This document shows positions 1-6,263 of a DNA stretch of 9,414 nt, in pieces. Within the stretch, counting starts at the first letter, position 1, and every line of letters starts with the position of its first letter. Origin of the DNA: Proteobacteria bacterium UBA6908 (GTDB lineage: Bacteria; Pseudomonadota; Gammaproteobacteria; Acidiferrobacterales; UBA6901); NCBI GenBank assembly GCA_002451085.1, contig DKBE01000085.1, positions 1 through 9,414 on the forward strand, read 5' to 3'. Below the pieces are notes generated by a model. The model searched no databases. It was not told where the DNA came from and saw only the letters and a list, made by a program, of their open reading frames with translations. The position numbers and the translations under genes were made by a program.

Positions 1-366
1 CCGCCCGGCTTGCGGTGTTTCAAACAACATCATCGCCTCGTAAGCCAGGTGAATCCCTTCGGCGTTGCCGCGTTCAATCTCGGCCAGCACCAGGGCGGCC
101 AACGCCCGTGCCGGCGAAAGCCCGGCCAGCAGGTCGGCAAGATGCGCATCGCCGTTCTTGTCCATGTCCAGAAATAGCTCGGCAAGCGGTGGCGTGACCG
201 ACCATAGCGTTCGCGCCAGCGGCGGCGACGGTTCCGGCCCACGCCACGATTCCCAGTATTTCTCGCAGCAAGCGATCAGTGCCATTTGAAAGGCACGCTG
301 CTCGGCCTCCGGTGCCCGGCCAACCAACCGCCGCGCTTCGGCATCGATCATGGAAAGCTTGGTCAT
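1..366 (-). CDS. Unrecognised protein, N-terminal part (runs off left edge)
   Basis: An open frame of 122 codons starts at ATG 366 and reaches the window edge without a stop, so the C-terminus is missing. The start is supported by GAGGT a few bases upstream. A second in-frame ATG lies at codon 6. The product begins MTKLSMIDAEARRL and looks soluble, helical and rich in Ala, Leu and Glu, with no signal peptide or membrane segment. I do not recognise the family. One visible detail is D67-M-D69-K-N71-G72-D73 with D78, which resembles a calcium-binding EF-hand loop (D-x-D-x-N-G, acidic at position 12). Position 8 of the loop is Ala instead of the usual Ile/Leu/Val, so this may be chance. The gene lies 78 bp downstream of ppnN on the same strand. 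A 22-bp palindrome in that gap could give it its own control. Coding status is fairly safe; function is unknown. Confidence 0.72.
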   Translation of the reverse strand, partial: MTKLSMIDAEARRLVGRAPEAEQRAFQMALIACCEKYWESWRGPEPSPPLARTLWSVTPPLAELFLDMDKNGDAHLADLLAGLSPARALAALVLAEIERGNAEGIHLAYEAMMLFETPQAGR

Positions 367-384
367 GGTGACCTCGCGGGTGAC

Positions 385-406
385 CGTACCTTATATATAA
401 GGTACG
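385..406. repeat. Perfect 22-bp palindrome upstream of the left-edge gene
   Basis: Each half reads CGTACCTTATA, joined without a spacer, so the centre is TTATATATAA. It is strikingly AT-rich for this GC-rich window. It lies between the stop of ppnN and the start of the left-edge gene, with its near end about 19 bp from that ATG. Seen: perfect dyad symmetry. Inferred: an operator for a dimeric regulator that overlaps a -10 element of the left-edge gene. TATAAG inside it matches the -10 consensus at 5 of 6 positions, but I see no good -35. A factor-independent terminator for ppnN is less likely because the hairpin tip is A/T-only and no U tract follows. The 13-mer TACCTTATATATA recurs upstream of feoB. 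Confidence 0.5.
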
Positions 407-444
407 CGGCGACCCTGTCTGTGCAGAATGTCCGTATCCATCGG

Positions 445-1815
445 TTACTTGATGAGCCGATAACAGGGCTTGTAGGCCTTGCCCGGCAATTTCATGCGCT
501 GCTGGGCGACAAATGAAGCCAGCAATGAGTCGAGCGGATCGAGGATGCTGCTCTCACCGCGAATCTCGAAGTCACCGTGCTGCTCGACGGCGCGAATGCC
601 TTCGTCTTTCACGTTGCCGGCGACCACGCCGGAAAAGGCGCGGCGCAGGTTGGCGGCCAGCTGATGGCGGTCCTGATTCTTGCTGAGGTTCAGATTGCGC
701 ATGTTGTCGTGGGTGGGGGCGAACGGCGCCTGCAGTTCGCGGTCGACGCTCAGCGCCCAGTTGAAGTAATAGGCATCGCCACGCTCGGTGCGGAAATCCG
801 CCACGCGCTGCACACCGGCCAGCACCGAACGCGCCACGGCGACCGGATCGTTGACGATGATCTGGTAATGCTTGCGCACCTCGGTTCCGAGAGCGGCCAC
901 TACGAAACGGTCGATCTCCGCGAAGTAGTCCTTGGCCTCGGCGGGGCCGGTGAGAATGAGGGGTACCGGAATGCTGGCGTTCTCGGGATGCAACAGCACT
1001 CCCAGCAAATACAACACTTCCTCGGCCGTGCCGACCCCTCCCGGAAACACCACGAACGCATGGCCCGTACGCACGAACGCCTCCAGGCGTTTTTCGATGT
1101 CCGGCATGATGACCAAGTCGTTAACAATCGGGTTGGGCGATTCGGCGGCAATGATGCCGGGCTCGGAGATACCGAGGTACTGGCCACCGCTGATGCGCTG
1201 TTTGGCGTGGCCGATGGTGGCGCCCTTCATCGGACCCTTCATGGCACCGGGTCCACAGCCGGTGCAGATGTCGAGGCCGCGCAATCCGAGCTGATACCCG
1301 ACCAGCTTGGAGTAGTCGTATTCGTTGCGGGAAATGGAATGCCCGCCCCAGCACACCACCAGCTTCGGATCGGTGAGCGGACGCAGGATGTCGGCGTTGC
1401 GCAAAATGTGAAACACCGCGTTGGTAATACCGGTCGAAGAATCGAGATCGATGGCCGGGTTGCCCATAATCTCGTCACTCACGTACACCAGATCGCGCAA
1501 TACGGCGAACAGGTGCTCGCTGATACCCTTGATCATCTGGCCGTCGACGAAGGCCGTGGCCGGCGCCCCCTTCACCTCCAGCTGGATGCCACGTTCTTCC
1601 GGCACCACGCGGATGTCAAACGAGCGATAACGTTCCAGCAGCTCTTTGCCATCGTCCAGCGTGTTGCCGCAGTTGAGTACCGCGAGCGAGCAGTTGCGAA
1701 ACAGCTGGTGCAACCCGCCGCGGCTGGTGTCGAGCAGTTTGCTGACCTCGAGGCGTGAGAGCACCTCCAGCCGGCCTTCCGGGACTACACGGGCATCGAT
1801 AACATCGTTGGACAT
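445..1815 (-). CDS. ppnN: PpnN, pyrimidine/purine nucleotide 5'-monophosphate nucleosidase
   Basis: The 456-residue product matches E. coli PpnN (formerly YgdH, 454 residues) end to end. The enzyme hydrolyses the N-glycosidic bond of nucleoside monophosphates to a base and ribose 5-phosphate; in E. coli it is a cytosolic tetramer stimulated by (p)ppGpp. Visible regions are the N-terminal PpnN domain with QLFRNCSLAVLNCG, then the LOG/lysine-decarboxylase-like Rossmann domain with CWGGHSISRNEYDYSK, TGCGPGAMKGPMKG (around residues 185-198) and the signature PGGVGTAEE (258-266). The C-terminal domain carries AFSGVVAGNVKDEGIRA and ends FVAQQRMKLPGKAYKPCY. No residue of the PGGxGTxxE signature is lost. 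The ATG at 1815 gives the expected length but has no clear Shine-Dalgarno. TAAACT lies about 6 bp upstream of the ATG and could be a -10 for a very short or absent leader. The gene diverges from ppc. Identification is secure; (p)ppGpp control is inferred from the family. Confidence 0.97.
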   Translation of the reverse strand: MSNDVIDARVVPEGRLEVLSRLEVSKLLDTSRGGLHQLFRNCSLAVLNCGNTLDDGKELLERYRSFDIRVVPEERGIQLEVKGAPATAFVDGQMIKGISEHLFAVLRDLVYVSDEIMGNPAIDLDSSTGITNAVFHILRNADILRPLTDPKLVVCWGGHSISRNEYDYSKLVGYQLGLRGLDICTGCGPGAMKGPMKGATIGHAKQRISGGQYLGISEPGIIAAESPNPIVNDLVIMPDIEKRLEAFVRTGHAFVVFPGGVGTAEEVLYLLGVLLHPENASIPVPLILTGPAEAKDYFAEIDRFVVAALGTEVRKHYQIIVNDPVAVARSVLAGVQRVADFRTERGDAYYFNWALSVDRELQAPFAPTHDNMRNLNLSKNQDRHQLAANLRRAFSGVVAGNVKDEGIRAVEQHGDFEIRGESSILDPLDSLLASFVAQQRMKLPGKAYKPCYRLIK

Positions 1816-1935
1816 ACGGGTAGTTTAACCGGTTTGGCCAGCCGGAGTGCGCGGCGACGCTGACATTCTGACCGAGGCAAGGGCGGGAAACCGGATCGCC
1901 GGCACGGTTTTTAACCCAAATCCGGGTTTGACTCT

Positions 1936-1963
1936 TTGTTCCATGCCGGTCATCACCGATAAT
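1936..1963 (+). promoter_or_regulatory. Candidate sigma70-type promoter for ppc
   Basis: GATAAT (1958-1963) matches the -10 consensus at 5 of 6 positions. TTGTTC (1936-1941), a 3 of 6 match, sits 16 bp upstream. Transcription would start near 1970 and leave a leader of about 35-40 bases before ppc. A better -35-like hexamer, TTGACT (1928-1933), is 24 bp from this -10 and so too far. The rest of the 188-bp ppnN-ppc spacer holds a short inverted repeat, AACCC/GGGTT (1913-1928), and no gene that I can support. The call rests only on hexamers and spacing. Confidence 0.27.
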
Positions 1964-2003
1964 GGCGGGGATTTTTCCGGGCGCCGACCCGGCCTGATTC
2001 GAG

Positions 2004-4826
2004 ATGCACATGAAACAGCCTGTATCCAAGTGGGACCCGCTGGCCAACGACAAGGAATTGCGTAGCCGCGTGAAATTCTTTGGCGAGCTGCTGGGTGAGG
2101 TGCTGCACGCCCAGATCGGCGGCCGGGTGTACAAGGCCGTGGAAACCCTGCGCCGCGGCTTCGTGGCCCTGCACAAGCAGGAGGACCCGAAGCGCCGCGC
2201 GCGGCTGATGCGGCTGATCGACAACCTTGATCCCGAAATGCTGACCCACGTGGTGCGCGCGTTCAGCGTATTTTTCTCGCTCGCCAACCTCGCCGAGGAA
2301 CTGTTTCACCACCGCCTGCGGCGGCGCTGGGTACGGGCCGGGGGACCGCTGTGGCGCGGCTCGTTCGACGAAACCATTCGCTGGTTCCACGCCCAGGACG
2401 TGCCGGCGGAAGACCTGCAAAAACTGTTCGACCGGCTGCAATACATGCCGGTGTTTACCGCCCACCCGACCGAGGCGCGGCGCCGCACGCTGATGCAGGG
2501 CATGCGACGCATTTTCCTGCTCGGCGAAAAGCTCAACGACCCGCGGCTTGGCAAGGAAGAAACCAACGCCATTCGCGATGAACTGGCTGCCGAAATCCAG
2601 ATTGTCTGGAAGACCGACGAGGTGCGCCCAAAGCGTCCTGAAGTGCGCACCGAAATTCGCAACGGGCTCTATTACTTTCACGAGAGTCTGTTTCAGGCGG
2701 TTCCGGATACCTATCGCTTTGTCGAAAAAGCCGTGCGCCGCGTATACGGTGTTGGCCCGGACGGTCGCCCGGTTGCCAGTGTGCCAAGCTTCCTGCGCTT
2801 CGGTTCGTGGATCGGCGGCGACCGTGATGGCAACCCGTTCGTGAAGCCGGAAACGACCGAGATGGCGATCCGCATGCAGGCCGAGACCATTCTCGAAGAG
2901 TACATTGTCCGCGTCACCGCGCTGTCGAAGATTCTTACTTTCTCGGCCCGCATGGCCCAGCCTTCGGATAGCCTCCGTTCCAGCCTGCGGCGTGATGAGC
3001 GTTTCGCGCGCGAGGCGTTCGTCACCAACCCGGCACAATTCCAGCTCGAACCCTATCGGCGCAAGCTGTACCTAATGCGCTTCCGTCTGGAACAGACGCT
3101 GGCACAGGTCAGCAAACGCAACGTGCGCTACATCCGCGAAGCCGTGTATGGCGCGCCGAGCGAATTTCTCGACGACCTCTACCTGATTCACGATTCGCTG
3201 GTGTCGCACGGCGACGGCAACATAGCCGATCGTGAACTGAAGGACCTGATTCGCCTTGCGGAAACCTTTGGCTTCCACCTGGTGAGCCTCGATGTGCGCC
3301 AGGAGTCCACGGTACACAGCCATACCGTGGACGAGATTCTCGCCGCCGCCGGGCTTGGCGATTACGCCGCACTGGACGAAGCCGCGCGCGTGACGCTGCT
3401 GGCCAAGGCAATTTCCGGCGAAGCGCCACCGTTCGAGCGCGCCCGCCTGACCGACAAGGCGCGCGAAACCCTGGAAGTGTTCGAGCTCATGGCGCGGCTG
3501 CAGGATGAAGTGGGGCCTGAAACCTTCGGCGCCTACGTGATTTCCATGACTCATCATGCCAGCCATGTGCTGGAAGTGATGTACCTCGCACGGCTCGCCG
3601 GACTGGCCCAGCGCGACGGGCTTGGACGCAGCCACTGCACGATTCGCATCGCGCCCTTGTTCGAGACCATCAACGATCTCGCGCACGCCGAAGGCGTGCT
3701 GACCACCCTGTTCGACAATCCGGTGTACACAGCCCTGCTCGCCGCCAGCGGAAACGTACAGGAAGTGATGCTCGGTTATTCCGACTCAGCCAAGGATGGA
3801 GGCTCGCTGGCCTCAGCCTGGTACCTGTATGAGGCGCAGAAGAAAATCACCGGTCTGGCGGCAGCGCGCGGCATCGGCTGCCGACTGTTCCACGGTCGCG
3901 GTGGCACCATCGGTCGCGGTGGCGGCCCGACACACGAATCGATCCTCTCGCAACCGCCCGGCACGGTGCAAGGCGAAATCAAGTTCACCGAACAGGGTGA
4001 GGTGCTGTACTACAAGTATTCGAATGCCGAAACCGCGGCCTATGAGTTGGCCATGGGCATGACCAGCCTGATGAAGGCCAGTCTGCACCTGGTGAAGCCG
4101 ATTGCACCGGATCGCCCCGAGCACCTCGACGTCATGCACGAGTTGGCGCGTTATGGTGAACAGCATTTCCGTGCGCTCACCGACCAGACTCCGGGATTCA
4201 TCGATTACTTCTACGAAGCAACGCCGGTGACCGAAATTGGTCTGCTCAACATCGGTTCACGCCCGAGTCACCGCAAAAAGGTTGACCGGTCCAAGGCCTC
4301 GGTGCGTGCGATCCCGTGGGTATTTGGTTGGGCGCAGGCACGCCACACTCTGCCCGCCTGGTACGGGCTCGGCACCGCACTCGCCAGCTGGAGCCAGGGC
4401 CACCCGGCACGCGTCGAACAGCTGCGTGCCATGTACCGTGACTGGCCGTTCTTCCGGATGTACCTGTCCAACATCCAGATGGCGCTGTTCAAGGCCGACA
4501 TGGGCATTGCCCGCGAGTATTCGGAGCTGTGCGAAGACCGCGCCGTCGGTGAGCGGGTGTATGGCCTGGTGAAAAGTGAATTCGAACGTACCGTGACGCA
4601 GGTGCTGGGCACGGCCCAACTCAACGAATTGATGGAAGAAACCAAGGCGCTGCAGATCTCGCTGGTACGGCGCAACCCGTACCTCGATCCGCTCAACCAC
4701 ATCCAGATGGCGTTGCTCAAACGCTACCGCGCCAACCCCGGGAGCGACGAAGCGCCCTCGGTGTGGCTCGACCCGCTGCTACGTTCGATCAACGCCATCG
4801 CCGCGGGCATGCGCAACACCGGTTGA
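2004..4826 (+). CDS. ppc: Phosphoenolpyruvate carboxylase
   Basis: The 940-residue product is a complete PEP carboxylase (E. coli, 883 residues). It makes oxaloacetate from PEP and bicarbonate in the cytosol, refilling the TCA cycle. Signatures in order: VFTAHPTE with catalytic His154, GSWIGGDRDGNP (267-278), YSDSAKDGG (592-600, with Lys597), the glycine-rich loop HGRGGTIGRGG (630-640, His630, Arg632 and Arg638 matching E. coli His579, Arg581 and Arg587), IGSRP (750-754) and the terminal MRNTG. Residues matching the E. coli aspartate-inhibition site appear kept: Arg638, Lys830, Arg890 and the Asn of the terminal RNTG. Feedback inhibition by aspartate is therefore likely, though inferred. The extra length is spread through the chain; I see no added domain. 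Start choice: ATG 2004 gives the full frame, while ATG 2010 has GAG six bases upstream and may be the true start, removing two residues. The gene diverges from ppnN. Confidence 0.98.
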   Translation: MHMKQPVSKWDPLANDKELRSRVKFFGELLGEVLHAQIGGRVYKAVETLRRGFVALHKQEDPKRRARLMRLIDNLDPEMLTHVVRAFSVFFSLANLAEELFHHRLRRRWVRAGGPLWRGSFDETIRWFHAQDVPAEDLQKLFDRLQYMPVFTAHPTEARRRTLMQGMRRIFLLGEKLNDPRLGKEETNAIRDELAAEIQIVWKTDEVRPKRPEVRTEIRNGLYYFHESLFQAVPDTYRFVEKAVRRVYGVGPDGRPVASVPSFLRFGSWIGGDRDGNPFVKPETTEMAIRMQAETILEEYIVRVTALSKILTFSARMAQPSDSLRSSLRRDERFAREAFVTNPAQFQLEPYRRKLYLMRFRLEQTLAQVSKRNVRYIREAVYGAPSEFLDDLYLIHDSLVSHGDGNIADRELKDLIRLAETFGFHLVSLDVRQESTVHSHTVDEILAAAGLGDYAALDEAARVTLLAKAISGEAPPFERARLTDKARETLEVFELMARLQDEVGPETFGAYVISMTHHASHVLEVMYLARLAGLAQRDGLGRSHCTIRIAPLFETINDLAHAEGVLTTLFDNPVYTALLAASGNVQEVMLGYSDSAKDGGSLASAWYLYEAQKKITGLAAARGIGCRLFHGRGGTIGRGGGPTHESILSQPPGTVQGEIKFTEQGEVLYYKYSNAETAAYELAMGMTSLMKASLHLVKPIAPDRPEHLDVMHELARYGEQHFRALTDQTPGFIDYFYEATPVTEIGLLNIGSRPSHRKKVDRSKASVRAIPWVFGWAQARHTLPAWYGLGTALASWSQGHPARVEQLRAMYRDWPFFRMYLSNIQMALFKADMGIAREYSELCEDRAVGERVYGLVKSEFERTVTQVLGTAQLNELMEETKALQISLVRRNPYLDPLNHIQMALLKRYRANPGSDEAPSVWLDPLLRSINAIAAGMRNTG

Positions 4827-4848
4827 ACGGCGTATAGTCATTGACAGT

Positions 4849-4864
4849 CTCCATGGCGGTGGAG
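4849..4864 (+). promoter_or_regulatory. Hairpin that can cover the ribosome-binding site of the DUF4124 gene
   Basis: CTCCA (4849-4853) pairs perfectly with TGGAG (4860-4864) around a 6-base loop, with one further possible T-G pair inside. The right arm contains most of the strong Shine-Dalgarno GGAGG (4861-4865), which lies 9 bases before ATG 4875. In the mRNA the site could therefore be sequestered. TTGACA (4841-4846), a perfect -35 hexamer, lies just upstream, but the only good -10 (TAAAAT, 4867-4872) is 20 bp away. TATAGT (4833-4838) is another -10-like hexamer. Pairing is seen directly; a regulatory role is inferred. Confidence 0.3.
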
Positions 4865-4874
4865 GGTAAAATCG

Positions 4875-5294
4875 ATGCCTTATTTCAGTCGCCTGGTCGT
4901 CGTTACCCTCGGCGCCATCCTGGTCACCACGGCTGGTGCCGATAGCAACAAAATTTACAAATCGACGGATGCCGAAGGCAACGTCACCTACTCGAGTACG
5001 CCACCGATCGAACCAACCGCTTTGCCGGTCGAGGTCATCACGCCTGCACCGCCGCCCGGACCCGAAGCGGTGCGCGCAGCCGAGGCGGAGCAAAAACGTA
5101 CCGAGGAATTCAGTGGCCAGCTCGAGAAAGAGCGCAAGACCCGCGAGGCCGAACGAGCAGCACAGGAAGCGAAGAATCAAACGCTGGTGATCGAGCGGCC
5201 GGTGTACATACCGGTGGTGCCGGTGGGACCCATATCGCGACCATTACCGCCGGTTGGTCCGCCCGGCCGGCCGCGACCGCCCCGGAGGCCGTGA
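4875..5294 (+). CDS. DUF4124-domain secreted protein with proline/arginine-rich tail
   Basis: The 139-residue product begins with a signal peptide (MPYFSRLVVVTLGAILVTTAGA, likely cut after the AGA at residue 22). The mature start, KIYKSTDAEGNVTYSSTPP (residues 26-44), is the DUF4124 pattern: Tyr, an Asp-x-x-Gly turn, then Tyr-Ser and Pro-Pro. This domain is common in small envelope proteins of gamma- and betaproteobacteria and has no firmly assigned role. Residues of about 66-105 are charged and rich in Glu, Lys, Arg and Ala, a likely coiled coil or extended helix. Residues 112-139 form a Pro/Gly/Arg tail with PVGP-like repeats ending RPRPPRRP. Export to the periplasm is inferred from the signal peptide. 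The start is well supported by GGAGG at 4861-4865. It lies 48 bp after ppc, so read-through from ppc is possible. Function is unknown. Confidence 0.86.
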   Translation: MPYFSRLVVVTLGAILVTTAGADSNKIYKSTDAEGNVTYSSTPPIEPTALPVEVITPAPPPGPEAVRAAEAEQKRTEEFSGQLEKERKTREAERAAQEAKNQTLVIERPVYIPVVPVGPISRPLPPVGPPGRPRPPRRP

Positions 5295-5367
5295 TCGCCC
5301 CACCCCCTGGACCCACGGCATGCGCACGGTCGGCGAATCTGGGCCTGAACCGTTCACCGGCATGTAA

Positions 5368-5407
5368 GCTTGTTCTGCCGTTGCTCGTCCAACAAGCAGC
5401 CTGTTGG
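5368..5407 (+). promoter_or_regulatory. Two mutually exclusive hairpins in the leader of the YiiX-like gene
   Basis: GCTTGTT (5368-5374) can pair with AACAAGC (5391-5397), 7 bp with a 16-base loop. CCAACA (5389-5394) can instead pair with TGTTGG (5402-5407), 6 bp with a 7-base loop. The two share AACA at 5391-5394, so both cannot form fully at once. The second hairpin ends two bases before the Shine-Dalgarno AAGGA (5410-5414). Whether this leader is transcribed and whether it switches is unknown. I see no known riboswitch consensus and no U tract. Confidence 0.22.
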
Positions 5408-5420
5408 TAAAGGAACTGCC

Positions 5421-6197
5421 ATGAACGTCCTGATGGTTACGCTTGGCCGCACGCTGGCTCACTATCTGAACCAGCCGGTACGCGGTTACGAACCGTTCGC
5501 GATCAGTAATCCTTCGGCGCTGGCGGCAGTGCTGCAACCCGGCGATGTGCTGCTGGTGGAAGGCAACCGCCGGATCAGCACCGCCATTAAATATCTCACG
5601 CAATCCACCTGGTCGCATGCCGCGCTCTACGTCGGTGATTTTCGGCTCAGCGGGCTGGGCCTCGATGCACCGGTGTTGATCGAGGCCGATGTCGAGCAGG
5701 GAGTCATCGCCGTACCGCTCACCAAGTACACCGCACTCAATACCCGCATCTGTCGTCCAGTGGGACTGCAGGGCCAGGACACTGAACACGTGGTGAACTA
5801 TATGATCAGCCGGCTCGGTCACGCCTACGACCTGCGCAACGTGATTGACCTCGCGCGATACCTGCTGCCGGTGCCGCCAATTCCGGTTCGCTGGCGGCGG
5901 CGCATGCTGGCGCTGGGTGGCGGCGATCCGACGCGCGCTATCTGTTCGACGCTGATTGCCCAGGCATTTCAATCGGTGCGTTATCCGATCCTGCCGCGTA
6001 TCGAGCGATCTTCGGCCGAACGTGAGTATGCGGCCCGTGAAATTCTGAACATTCGACACTTCAGCCTGTTCACGCCACGGGATTTCGACATTTCGCCGTA
6101 TTTCCGCGTGATCAAACCTACCGTGGAAAACGGCTTTGATTACCGGGAGCTCGCCTGGGCCGAAGCCGATGCGGAACCGGACAATACCGATTCGTGA
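5421..6197 (+). CDS. YiiX/YebB-like cysteine hydrolase (permuted papain, NlpC/P60-related)
   Basis: The 258-residue product resembles the YiiX/YebB (DUF830) group of circularly permuted papain-like hydrolases, in which the catalytic His precedes the Cys. Seen: LQPGDVLLVEGN (38-49), the family's opening Gly-Asp motif; TQSTWSHAALYVGD with likely catalytic His66; an acidic LIEAD segment followed by GVIAVPL; and AICSTLIAQAF with likely catalytic Cys175. Family members are predicted amidases or peptidases acting on peptide, cell-wall or lipid-linked substrates; the substrate here cannot be told. I see no signal peptide and no clear transmembrane helix, so a cytosolic or membrane-surface location is likely. 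Start: ATG 5421 has AAGGA six bases upstream. An in-frame TTG at 5370 would add 17 residues, but its leader does not look like protein and it has no ribosome-binding site. The gene lies 126 bp after the DUF4124 gene and 66 bp before feoB, with no obvious functional link to either. Confidence 0.8.
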   Translation: MNVLMVTLGRTLAHYLNQPVRGYEPFAISNPSALAAVLQPGDVLLVEGNRRISTAIKYLTQSTWSHAALYVGDFRLSGLGLDAPVLIEADVEQGVIAVPLTKYTALNTRICRPVGLQGQDTEHVVNYMISRLGHAYDLRNVIDLARYLLPVPPIPVRWRRRMLALGGGDPTRAICSTLIAQAFQSVRYPILPRIERSSAEREYAAREILNIRHFSLFTPRDFDISPYFRVIKPTVENGFDYRELAWAEADAEPDNTDS

Positions 6198-6229
6198 GCC
6201 TTGGGAAAAGTTGAGCCGTAAGCGTTAAA

Positions 6230-6258
6230 CTGCCGTATACGGCTACATACCTTATATA
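6230..6258 (+). promoter_or_regulatory. Candidate feoB promoter giving a leaderless or near-leaderless mRNA
   Basis: TATATA (6253-6258) lies 17 bp after CTGCCG (6230-6235), a weak 3 of 6 -35. Transcription starting about 7 bases after the -10 would begin at or beside the A of ATG 6264. There is no Shine-Dalgarno before that ATG, which fits a leaderless message. The AT-rich stretch is part of TACCTTATATATA (6248-6260), the same 13 bases as in the palindrome at 385-406. The -35 overlaps the GCCGTATACGGC palindrome. The promoter is inferred, not shown. Confidence 0.35.
6232..6243. repeat. 12-bp palindrome upstream of feoB
   Basis: GCCGTATACGGC is perfectly self-complementary and lies 20 bp before the feoB ATG, overlapping the -35 end of the candidate promoter. 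GCCGTA also occurs at 6215-6220. Dyad symmetry at this place fits a repressor site, but no known metal-regulator consensus (such as a Fur box) is visible. It could also be chance, or a weak hairpin after the upstream gene. Confidence 0.35.
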
Positions 6259-6263
6259 TACAT

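Noticed and set aside
577..1758. Long plus-strand open frame (393 codons) opposite ppnN
   Set aside because: It mirrors ppnN, which is recognised along its whole length. The product is rich in His, Gly, Ala and Val with no known motif, as expected from the antisense of a GC-rich gene.
1888..1913. AAACCG/CGGTTT hairpin followed by T residues in the ppnN-ppc spacer as a terminator
   Set aside because: The 6-bp stem has an 11-base loop and only a short T run, and no gene ends nearby because the flanking genes diverge.
1616..2287. Minus-strand frame (223 codons) spanning the ppnN-ppc spacer
   Set aside because: It runs out of frame through the ppnN start and antisense to ppc; the Ser/Arg/Pro-rich product matches nothing.
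1953..3686. Minus-strand open frames of 361 and 204 codons opposite ppc
   Set aside because: They lie antisense to clear PEP carboxylase signatures and give low-complexity His/Arg/Ala-rich products without recognisable domains.
4841..4872. TTGACA plus TAAAAT as a strong promoter for the DUF4124 gene
   Set aside because: Both hexamers are good, but the spacer is 20 bp, outside the usual 16-18, and transcription would begin after the Shine-Dalgarno, so it could not serve this start normally.
4779..5180. Minus-strand frame beginning with a hydrophobic segment, opposite the DUF4124 gene
   Set aside because: The hydrophobic start arises from the antisense of Glu/Lys/Ala-rich coiled-coil codons; the plus-strand gene has a signal peptide, a domain match and a strong ribosome-binding site.
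5370..5420. Upstream TTG start for the YiiX-like gene
   Set aside because: It would add MFCRCSSNKQPVGKGTA, unlike protein sequence of the family, and lacks a ribosome-binding site; ATG 5421 has AAGGA at good distance.
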